Origin: Streptomyces sp. XY006
Lineage (GTDB): Bacteria; Actinomycetota; Actinomycetes; Streptomycetales; Streptomycetaceae
Reading direction: 5' to 3'
Length of the DNA stretch: 64,000 nt
Assembly: GCF_002237655.1 (NCBI RefSeq)
Contig: NZ_NOKT01000035.1
Coordinates: 20,090-84,089 of the forward strand
Shown here in pieces: positions 39,686 through 45,961 of this stretch (its first letter is position 1; each line of letters starts with the position of its first letter). A program made the position numbers and the translations under genes. A model generated the notes under the pieces. It did not search any database and had not been told where the DNA came from. It saw nothing but the letters and a program-made list of their open reading frames with translations.

Positions 39686-39707
39686 AAGGTATGGCCTCAT
39701 TCCATTG
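39686..39707. promoter_or_regulatory. Two-block motif B upstream of the permease
   Basis: AAGGTAT, 9 nt, CCATTG, identical blocks and spacing to 38808-38829, lying 51 nt before the permease ATG. The matching middle bases (GC after the first block) extend the similarity slightly. Confidence 0.6.
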
Positions 39708-39757
39708 AGTCGTAGCGCGCTCGGCCCCGTGACCGCCGCCCCGTCGGGAGTCTGCCC

Positions 39758-41203
39758 ATGTCCGAGGAACCCACCATCACACCCGTCGCCCCGGAGGGCG
39801 ACGACTATCTGGAGCGCAGAGCGCTCCGCCGCGGCAGCGCCGGCTGGGTGCTGCTGACCGGCCTCGGTGTCGCCTACGTCGTCTCCGGCGACTACTCGGG
39901 CTGGAACTTCGGCCTGGCCGAGGGCGGCTTCGGGGGTCTGGCCATCGCCATGGTGCTGATGGGCGCCATGTACGCCTGCATGGTCTTCGCCCTCGCCGAG
40001 CTGTCCTCGATCCTGCCCACGGCGGGCGGCGGCTACGGCTTCGCCCGCCGCGCGCTGGGCCCCTGGGGCGGCTTCCTGACCGGTACGGCCATCCTCATCG
40101 AGTACGTCCTGGCACCCGCCGCGATCGTCATCTTCATCGGCGACTACGTCGAGTCGCTCGGCCTGTTCGGGCTGGAGTCGGGCTGGCCGATGTACCTGGT
40201 CTGCTTCGCGATCTTCCTCGGCATCCACCTCTGGGGCGTGGGCGAGGCGCTGCGCTTCAGCTTCGTCGTCACCGGCATCGCGGTGGCCGCCCTGATCGTG
40301 TTCGCGCTGGCCGCGCTGCCGGACTTCTCCTTCGGGGCGCTGGACGACATCCCGGTCGACGCCTCGGCCGCCGGGTCGAACTCCTGGCTGCCGTTCGGGC
40401 TGCTCGGCATCTGGGCGGCCTTCCCGTTCGGCATGTGGTTCTTCCTGGGCGTCGAGGGCGTGCCGCTGGCCGCCGAGGAGACCCGGGAACCGGCCCGTAC
40501 GCTGCCGAAGGCGATCCGCTGGTCGATGGGCATCCTGGTGGTGCTCGCGGTGGTGACGTTCTTCGCGGCGGCCGGGGCGCGCGGTTCCGCCGCGATCCAG
40601 GAGGCGGGCAATCCGCTGGTGGAGGCGCTCCAGCCGGACGGCGAGGCGACGACCCTGAGCCGGATCGTCAACTACGCGGGTCTCGCGGGCCTGGTGGCGT
40701 CGTTCTTCTCGCTCATCTACGCGGGCTCGCGCCAGCTGTTCGCCCTCTCCCGCGCGGGCTACCTGCCCCGCTTCCTGTCCCTGACCAGCCGCCGCAAGGC
40801 GCCCTACCTGGGGCTGCTCGTGCCCGGCACGATCGGCTTCCTGCTGGCCGCGGTGTCCGGCAACGGCGCCCGCATGCTGAACGTCGCCGTCTTCGGCGCG
40901 ACCATCTCCTACGCGCTGATGTCCCTGTCGCACATCGTGCTGCGCCGCCGCGAGCCGGAGCTGCCCCGGCCGTACCGCACGCCGGGCGGGGTGCTGACCT
41001 CGTCGATCGCGCTGGTCCTGGCGTGTGCGGCGCTGGTGGCGACGTTCCTGGTGGACGTGACGGCCGCGTTCATCGCGCTGGTGGTGTACGCCGTGGCCGT
41101 CGCGTACTTCGGCCTGTACAGCCGGAAGCGGCTGGTGGCGAAGGCGCCGGAGGAGGAGTTCGCGGCGCTGGCCGCGGCCGAGGCAGAGTTGGCACGGGAC
41201 TGA
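39758..41203 (+). CDS. APC family amine/amino acid permease (ethanolamine-transporter-like)
   Basis: A 481-residue permease with about 12 membrane helices, of the APC superfamily. The sequence YVVSGDYSGWNFGLAEGGFGGL after the first helix is the hallmark of the EAT (ethanolamine transporter) subgroup. Later segments are LSSILPTAGGGYGFARRALGPWGGFLTG and EGVPLAAEETREPARTLPKA. It ends in a charged cytosolic tail. It should import the amine that the ligase then glutamylates; ethanolamine is the best guess from both genes. Its stop is followed by three AGTCGAGG repeats that run into the ribosome site of the hydrolase gene. Confidence 0.92.
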   Translation: MSEEPTITPVAPEGDDYLERRALRRGSAGWVLLTGLGVAYVVSGDYSGWNFGLAEGGFGGLAIAMVLMGAMYACMVFALAELSSILPTAGGGYGFARRALGPWGGFLTGTAILIEYVLAPAAIVIFIGDYVESLGLFGLESGWPMYLVCFAIFLGIHLWGVGEALRFSFVVTGIAVAALIVFALAALPDFSFGALDDIPVDASAAGSNSWLPFGLLGIWAAFPFGMWFFLGVEGVPLAAEETREPARTLPKAIRWSMGILVVLAVVTFFAAAGARGSAAIQEAGNPLVEALQPDGEATTLSRIVNYAGLAGLVASFFSLIYAGSRQLFALSRAGYLPRFLSLTSRRKAPYLGLLVPGTIGFLLAAVSGNGARMLNVAVFGATISYALMSLSHIVLRRREPELPRPYRTPGGVLTSSIALVLACAALVATFLVDVTAAFIALVVYAVAVAYFGLYSRKRLVAKAPEEEFAALAAAEAELARD

Positions 41204-41236
41204 GTCGAGGAGTCGAGGAGTCGAGGAGGAGTCGCT

Positions 41237-41923
41237 GTGGCCAGGCCGTTGATCGGGGTCAGCACCTATCTGGAGTCCGGTGCGCGCTGGGGCGTGTGGG
41301 AGCTGGAGGCGGCTCTGCTGCCGGTCGGGTACCCGCGGCTGGTGCAGCGGGCCGGCGGCCTGGCCGCGATGCTGCCCCCGGACGACCCGCAGCAGGCCGC
41401 CGGGGCCGTGGCCCGGCTGGACGGGCTGGTCATCGCGGGCGGTCCCGACGTGGAGCCGGTGCGCTACGGCGCGGAGCGCGAACCCCGGACGGGGCCCCCG
41501 GCGCCGGAGCGGGACGCGTGGGAACTGGCCCTGATCGACGCCGCCCTGGCCGCGGGCGTGCCGCTGCTGGGGATCTGCCGGGGCATGCAGCTGCTGAACG
41601 TCGCGCTGGGCGGCACGCTGGTGCAGCACCTGGACGGGCACGCGGAGGTCGTCGGCGTGTTCGGCGGGCACCCCGTCAAGCCGGTGCCGGGCACGCTGTA
41701 CGCGGGGATCGTGCCGGAGGAGACCTCGGTGCCGACCTACCACCACCAGGCCGTGGACCGCCTCGGCGAGGGCCTGGTGCCGTCGGCATACGCCGCGGAC
41801 GGCACGGTGGAGGCACTGGAACTCCCCACCCCGGGCTGGGTGCTCGGGGTGCAGTGGCACCCGGAGATGGGCGACGACGTGCGAGTGATGCGGGCCTTGG
41901 TGGAGGCGGCGACGCCGCGGTGA
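41237..41923 (+). CDS. Gamma-glutamyl hydrolase (PuuD-like class I amidotransferase)
   Basis: A 228-residue peptidase C26 protein, like PuuD, which splits gamma-glutamyl-GABA. The triad is Cys114 in LLGICRGMQLL, with His208 and Glu210 in GVQWHPEMGD; YHHQAVDRLG is the conserved third motif. In this cluster it would release glutamate from the oxidised gamma-glutamyl product (e.g. gamma-glutamylglycine), regenerating the glutamate carrier. The GTG start lies 33 nt after the permease stop. The gap consists of AGTCGAGG x3 merging into the ribosome site GAGGAGGA, a small slippage-prone array that could tune translation. Confidence 0.93.
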   Translation: MARPLIGVSTYLESGARWGVWELEAALLPVGYPRLVQRAGGLAAMLPPDDPQQAAGAVARLDGLVIAGGPDVEPVRYGAEREPRTGPPAPERDAWELALIDAALAAGVPLLGICRGMQLLNVALGGTLVQHLDGHAEVVGVFGGHPVKPVPGTLYAGIVPEETSVPTYHHQAVDRLGEGLVPSAYAADGTVEALELPTPGWVLGVQWHPEMGDDVRVMRALVEAATPR

Positions 41924-42335
41924 CCCACGGCGGCGATGCCGGCGTGCCCATGGCGACGCCGGGATGCCCCATGGCGAGCGTGCAGGCGGCGGGGCGCTCC
42001 GCGGCGGGCATGCGAGCTGCGGGCACCGGGCCTCGCGACGCCGGGGTGCCCCGCGGCGAGCGTGCGGGCGGCGAGCCTCACAACGCCCGGCGCCCGCACC
42101 CCGCGAGGCCCGCTAGTCCCGGGTCAGCGACAGCAAGTCCCGGGCCGGGCCGGCCGGGCGGTATCCCGGCGCCCGCCCGCCGCGAGGCCCGCTAGCCGCC
42201 GTGTCAGCCACAGCACATCCCGCGCCAGGACCGCCGGACGGTGTCCCGGCGCCCGCCCGCACCCCGCGAGGCCCGCTAGTCCCGGGTCAGCGACAGCAAG
42301 TCCCGGGCCGGGCCGGCCGGGCGGTATCCCGTTGG
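41924..42335. repeat. Array of approximately 80-bp degenerate repeats
   Basis: The 352-nt gap downstream of the hydrolase has no gene. Its left half holds two 42-bp direct repeats (starting GCGACGCCGGGRTGCCCC) 82 bp apart. Its right half holds three units built on CCGCGAGGCCCGCTAG, at offsets of 79 and 84 bp (CTAG at 42113, 42192 and 42276). The last unit is the 3' end of the LysR gene itself; the first is nearly identical to it and the middle one has diverged. These are duplicated copies of the gene's tail. Confidence 0.8.
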
Positions 42336-43205
42336 CCATACCGCGCGCAGGTCCCGCGCCAGGGCCACCCCGGCCACCGGCACCCGGACCAGCCGCCGCA
42401 TCGCCAGTTCCTCCCCCACCGCCAGTTCGCTCAGCACCGCCGGTCCCGCCCCGCCGACCGCCGCGGCCTTCACCGCGGTCGTCGAGGACAACTCGATCAG
42501 CGGCCGGGCCAGTCCGCCCAGCGCCGCGTCCAGCACCTGGCGCGTCCCGGAGCCCTTCTCCCGCAGGATCAGCGGTGTCGAGGCCAGTTCCTCGGCCGCC
42601 ACCGGCCGCCCGCGACGGCCCCAGGGGTGCCCGGGCGCGGTGACCACGATGAGCCGGTCATGGGCGATGACCACCGAGTCCAGCCCGGCCGGCACCGAAA
42701 GCCCCTCCACGAAGCCCAGGTCCGCCTCGCCCGACAGCAGCCGCTCCGCGACCACCGTGGAGTTGCCCGCGAGCAGGGACACCGCCGTGTCGGGCCGCTG
42801 CGCCCGCAGCGCGAGCAGCCAGCCCGGCAGCAGGTACTCCGCGATCGTCATGCTCGCCGCCACCCGCAGCCGCGAGTCCCGGCGGTCGCGCAGCGCCTGC
42901 GCCCCCGCGTCGAACGCCTCCGCCGCCTCCACGATCCGCCGCGCCCAGTCCGTCACCAGCGCACCGGCGTCCGTCAGCCGGGACCCGCGGGGCGAACGGT
43001 CGACCAGCGCCACGCCGAGCTGCCGCTCCATCGACCGGATCCGGCTGCTGGCCGCGGGCTGGGTGATGCCGAGCTCCCGCGCCGCCCCGCCGAGGCTGCC
43101 CACCCGCGCCACCGCCAGCAGCAGCTCCAGGGCACCGAGGTCCGGCACCCGGTGCGCCAGCGACCCGGCGACCGACGGACCGGCCTGCTCCTCCGTGTTG
43201 CTCAT
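42276..43205 (-). CDS. LysR-type transcriptional regulator
   Basis: A 309-residue LysR regulator. The N-terminal winged helix (about 20-85) reads LGALELLLAVARVGSLGGAARELGITQPAASSRIRSMERQLG. A linker helix (WARRIVEAAEAFDAGAQAL) leads to a periplasmic-binding-like effector domain (LRVAASMTIAEYLLPGWLLAL, GEADLGFVEG, REKGSGTRQVLDAAL, AVGGAGPAVLSELAV). It resembles the CysB/CbbR-like group of activators next to TDT or sulfite/dicarboxylate exporters. A perfect palindrome overlaps its start codon, so autoregulation and control of the divergent transporter are likely. The final codons are duplicated downstream. Confidence 0.93.
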   Translation of the reverse strand: MSNTEEQAGPSVAGSLAHRVPDLGALELLLAVARVGSLGGAARELGITQPAASSRIRSMERQLGVALVDRSPRGSRLTDAGALVTDWARRIVEAAEAFDAGAQALRDRRDSRLRVAASMTIAEYLLPGWLLALRAQRPDTAVSLLAGNSTVVAERLLSGEADLGFVEGLSVPAGLDSVVIAHDRLIVVTAPGHPWGRRGRPVAAEELASTPLILREKGSGTRQVLDAALGGLARPLIELSSTTAVKAAAVGGAGPAVLSELAVGEELAMRRLVRVPVAGVALARDLRAVWPTGYRPAGPARDLLSLTRD

Positions 43206-43219
43206 AAGGCCAGCTTATG
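43203..43219. promoter_or_regulatory. Perfect palindrome CATAAG-GCCAG-CTTATG
   Basis: Six-bp arms with a 5-nt centre. It contains ATA-N11-TAT as expected for LysR boxes (T-N11-A). It overlaps the LysR start codon and lies 57 nt upstream of the TDT transporter start. Probable operator for the LysR protein. Confidence 0.65.
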
Positions 43220-43275
43220 TCGCCATAGAGGCGAACTCCCTGGTGGTGTGCCTGCCCCGGCCCGACCGTGGAGTC

Positions 43276-44427
43276 ATGGTCACCGCAGCCCCGCCCCTCG
43301 CGCGCCCGCCGTCCGTCCGGCACCTCGGGCCCAACTGGTACGCCACCGTGATGGGCACGGCCGTCGTGGCCACCGCCGGAGCCGCCCTCCCGGCGCACAT
43401 CGCCGGGCTGCGCGGCGTGCTCGCCGGCGTCTGGGTCCTCTCCCTGATCCTGCTCCTGGCACTGCTCGCCGCCCGCTCCGCGCACTGGGCCCGCCACCGC
43501 GACCAGGCCCGCGCCCACCTGCTGGACCCGGCGGCGGCGCCCTTCTACGGCTGCCTCGCCATGGCCCTGCTCGCCGTCGGCGGCGGCGCTCTCGCCGTCG
43601 GCCGGGACGTGATCGGCCTGCGGGCCGCGGTGGCGCTCGACGCCGTGCTGTTCACCCTCGGCACGGCCGTCGGGCTGGCCGCCGCCGTCGCCGTCCCGTA
43701 CCTGATGGCCGTGCGCCACCGGGTCACGCCGGGGCAGGCCACGCCCGTGTGGCTGCTGCCGCTGGTCGCGCCCATGGTGTCGGCCGCCGTGGGGCCGCAG
43801 CTGGTGCCGCACTTGCCTCCCGGTCAGGCCCGTCGAACCCTCCTGCTGGTCTGCTTCGCGCTGTTCGGGCTCAGCCTGCTCGCGACCCTGCTGATGCTGC
43901 CGCTGGTCTTCGCCCGGCTGCTCACCGGCGGGCCGCTGCCCCTCGCCCTCACCCCGACGCTGTTCCTGGTGCTGGGCCCGCTCGGTCAGTCCACCACCGC
44001 CGTCGGCGCCTTCGCGGACGTCGCCCCCGGCGTCGTACCGGAGCCCTACAGCCAGGGCTTCGGCGCCCTCGCCGTGCTCTACGGCGTGCCCGTGATGGGG
44101 TTCGCGCTGCTGTGGTTCTGCCTGGCCGGCGCGCATGTGTGGCGGGCCCGGCGGCAGGGGATGCGGTTCGTGATGACCTGGTGGTCCTTCACCTTCCCGG
44201 TCGGCACCTGCGTCACGGGTGCCGGGGCGCTGGGCCGGCACACCGGGCTCGTGGCCTACACGGTGCCTGCGGTGCTGCTCTACGGGGTGCTGGTCGCCGC
44301 CTGGGGCGTGGCCGTCGCGGGCACCGTGCGCGGGCTGGTCAGGGGCGAGCTGCTCGCAGGGCCCGGCCCAGCACCCGCGGTGCCTCGGCCAGCGAGGGCC
44401 CGTACCACGTCAGGTGCCGTCCGCTGA
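43276..44427 (+). CDS. TDT family (TehA-like) transporter
   Basis: A 383-residue protein with about 10 membrane helices, of the tellurite-resistance/dicarboxylate transporter (TDT, SLAC1-like) family. It opens with HLGPNWYATVMGTAVVATAGAALP, the family's first helix. Central pieces LTPTLFLVLGPLGQSTTAVGAF and a late FVMTWWSFTFPVGTCVTGAGALG also match. TDT members export sulfite, C4-dicarboxylates or similar anions; the substrate here is unknown. The start giving MVTAAPP has GTGGAG upstream; a much longer upstream frame is antisense to LysR and rejected. The last 89 nt overlap the 3' end of the convergent receptor gene. Confidence 0.9.
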   Translation: MVTAAPPLARPPSVRHLGPNWYATVMGTAVVATAGAALPAHIAGLRGVLAGVWVLSLILLLALLAARSAHWARHRDQARAHLLDPAAAPFYGCLAMALLAVGGGALAVGRDVIGLRAAVALDAVLFTLGTAVGLAAAVAVPYLMAVRHRVTPGQATPVWLLPLVAPMVSAAVGPQLVPHLPPGQARRTLLLVCFALFGLSLLATLLMLPLVFARLLTGGPLPLALTPTLFLVLGPLGQSTTAVGAFADVAPGVVPEPYSQGFGALAVLYGVPVMGFALLWFCLAGAHVWRARRQGMRFVMTWWSFTFPVGTCVTGAGALGRHTGLVAYTVPAVLLYGVLVAAWGVAVAGTVRGLVRGELLAGPGPAPAVPRPARARTTSGAVR

Positions 44428-45058
44428 CGAGCGCGCACGGCAGGCCGGGGAAGGCCTCCGGGCCGTCGTCGGCCGTGAAGCGGTACGGCTCGTCCGGCAG
44501 GACCACCACGTCCGGCGCCGCCGCGCGCAGTTCCTCCAGCGGGACGCGCGGGTAGCGCTCGGGGTGCGCCGCGTGCACGTGGTCGACGCCGAGGCGGGCC
44601 AGGACGTCACCGGCGAAGGTGTCGCGGCCCAGGACCATCCACGGGCGGCGCCAGACCGGCACGACCGCCGTGCGCCGGACCTCCGGCGGCGGCAGGGCCG
44701 ACCAGGTCTCCTCCGCCTCGTCGAGCCAGCGGGGCCGGGCCGTCACGCCACAGGCGGTCAGGACCCGGTCCAGTTCCCGGAAGGCCTGCGGCACGTCGCG
44801 GACCTCGGTCACCAGGACCTCCAGGCCCGCCGCGCGCAGGGCCGCGAGGTCGGCCTCGCGGTTCTCCTCCTCGTTGGCGATCACCAGGTCGGGCGCGAGG
44901 GAGACGATGCGGTCGGTCTTCGGGTTCTTGGTGCCGCCGACGCGCACCACGTCCAGGTCGGGCGGATGCGTGCACCAGTCGGTGGCCCCGGCCAGCACGC
45001 CGGGCGCGGACCGGGCCACGGCCTCGGTCAGCGAGGGGACGAGCGAGACGGCCCTCAC
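44339..45058 (-). CDS. BtuF-like helical-backbone metal/cobalamin receptor without signal peptide
   Basis: A 239-residue class III substrate-binding protein of the BtuF/FhuD fold: VSLVPSLTEAVARSAP, LAGATDWCTHPPDLDVVRVGGTKNPKTDRIVSLAPDLVIANEEENR, a long central helix (QAFRELDRVL), WMVLGRDTFAGDVLARLGV and PDVVVLPDEPYRF. Relatives bind vitamin B12, haem or siderophores for ABC import. There is no signal peptide or lipobox, and no permease or ATPase is adjacent, so this form is probably cytosolic. Its GTG overlaps the XRE-cupin gene stop by 4 nt, so the two are made together, suggesting a ligand-sensing or storage partnership. Confidence 0.88.
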   Translation of the reverse strand: MRAVSLVPSLTEAVARSAPGVLAGATDWCTHPPDLDVVRVGGTKNPKTDRIVSLAPDLVIANEEENREADLAALRAAGLEVLVTEVRDVPQAFRELDRVLTACGVTARPRWLDEAEETWSALPPPEVRRTAVVPVWRRPWMVLGRDTFAGDVLARLGVDHVHAAHPERYPRVPLEELRAAAPDVVVLPDEPYRFTADDGPEAFPGLPCALVSGRHLTWYGPSLAEAPRVLGRALRAARP

Positions 45059-45627
45059 CGGCGTGGCCGGTCCCGGACCGCCTCGATGTGCTCCGCCACG
45101 GCCACGACGATCACGCGGGTGTCCGACTCCGTGGCCCGCCAGCGGTGCCGTACGCCGCCGGTGAGATACAGCGTGTCGCCGCGGCCCAGCCGGTAGGCGC
45201 GGCCCTCCGCCTCGATCTCCACGGCGCCGTCGGCGACGTACATCAACTGGTCGTTGCGGTACTGGAATTCGCGGCCGGCGTCATGGTCGCCGATGAACTC
45301 CGAGGCGTGCATCTGGTGGTGTCCGCGCACCAGCGACCGGGTCCGCGGCTGGTGGGCCGGCGACTCGGTGCCGTCCGCGCGGACGACGTCCACGCTGCAC
45401 GCCGGATCGGCCGCGGCGAGGAGTTCGACGGCGGTGGTGCGCAGGGCGTCGGCGACCTTCTCCAGGGAACTGGTGCTGGGCCGCGCCCGGTCGTTCTCGA
45501 TCTGGCTCAGGAACGGGACCGACAGGCCGCTGCGCTCGGCCACGACGGCGAGGGTGAGCTCCAGCGCGCGGCGGCGCCGGCGCACGGCCGCGCCCACCCG
45601 CAGGGGCTGCTCTTTGTGGTCGCCCAT
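45055..45627 (-). CDS. XRE-family regulator with cupin sensor domain
   Basis: A 190-residue HTH_3 plus cupin_2 regulator. The N-terminal HTH (about 12-66) contains ALELTLAVVAERSGLSVPFLSQIENDRARPSTSSLEKVADAL. The cupin barrel (about 105-185) has HASEFIGDHDAGREFQYRNDQLMYVADGAVEIEAEG and RGDTLYLTGGVRHRW, with metal-type His residues. This class (PuuR-like) senses small metabolites. The ATG giving MGDHKEQ is chosen over an upstream in-frame start at 45687. A 9-bp hairpin lies 37 nt upstream. Its targets probably include the coupled BtuF-like gene. Confidence 0.92.
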   Translation of the reverse strand: MGDHKEQPLRVGAAVRRRRRALELTLAVVAERSGLSVPFLSQIENDRARPSTSSLEKVADALRTTAVELLAAADPACSVDVVRADGTESPAHQPRTRSLVRGHHQMHASEFIGDHDAGREFQYRNDQLMYVADGAVEIEAEGRAYRLGRGDTLYLTGGVRHRWRATESDTRVIVVAVAEHIEAVRDRPRR

Positions 45628-45663
45628 CGCTCCGGCTCCCTCCTTCGCCCGTCGATCCGCGTC

Positions 45664-45689
45664 CCGTGCGCCGATGGCCCGGCGCACGG
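45664..45689. promoter_or_regulatory. Hairpin/dyad upstream of the XRE-cupin gene
   Basis: CCGTGCGCC - GATGGCCC - GGCGCACGG, a perfect 9-bp dyad 37 nt before the start codon. It may be an autoregulatory operator or 5' UTR structure. The 334-nt gap here also holds a TTCCTCC/GGAGGAA hairpin (45826-45843) and the terminator at 45892-45956; no gene was found. Confidence 0.5.
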
Positions 45690-45891
45690 CTTCTGTTGAG
45701 TTGTCTGCACCCTACGCATGTTCGGCAAACCGTTTCATGCGCCCGTCACATCGACGTCGTCCGGGGCGGGGCGCGACCTCACAGATCGCGCCAGGAAACC
45801 GCCGCCCGCGAGGCCGGGGCGGGGATTCCTCCTGCGGGAGGAACAGGGAGGGAGAGGGGGTTCGGGGGGTGGTGTAGCGCTGTGTGGTTGT

Positions 45892-45956
45892 CCGGATCCT
45901 GATCGTGGATCCGGGGGTGCGGGGCGGGACGCGGGCGTGTCGCGCGTCCCACCCCG
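45892..45956 (-). terminator. Double terminator of the betaine transporter operon
   Basis: Immediately after the transporter stop, a 14-bp stem with one mismatch (CGGGGCGGGACGCG / CGCGTCCCACCCCG, 45920-45956) is followed by a second perfect stem CCGGATCC-TGATCGT-GGATCCGG (45892-45914). Two hairpins in series make a strong stop. Confidence 0.8.
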
Positions 45957-45961
45957 GAACC

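Noticed and set aside
42084..42335. Insertion sequence remnant
   Set aside because: No transposase fragment, terminal inverted repeats or target duplication; explained by local duplication of the LysR gene end.
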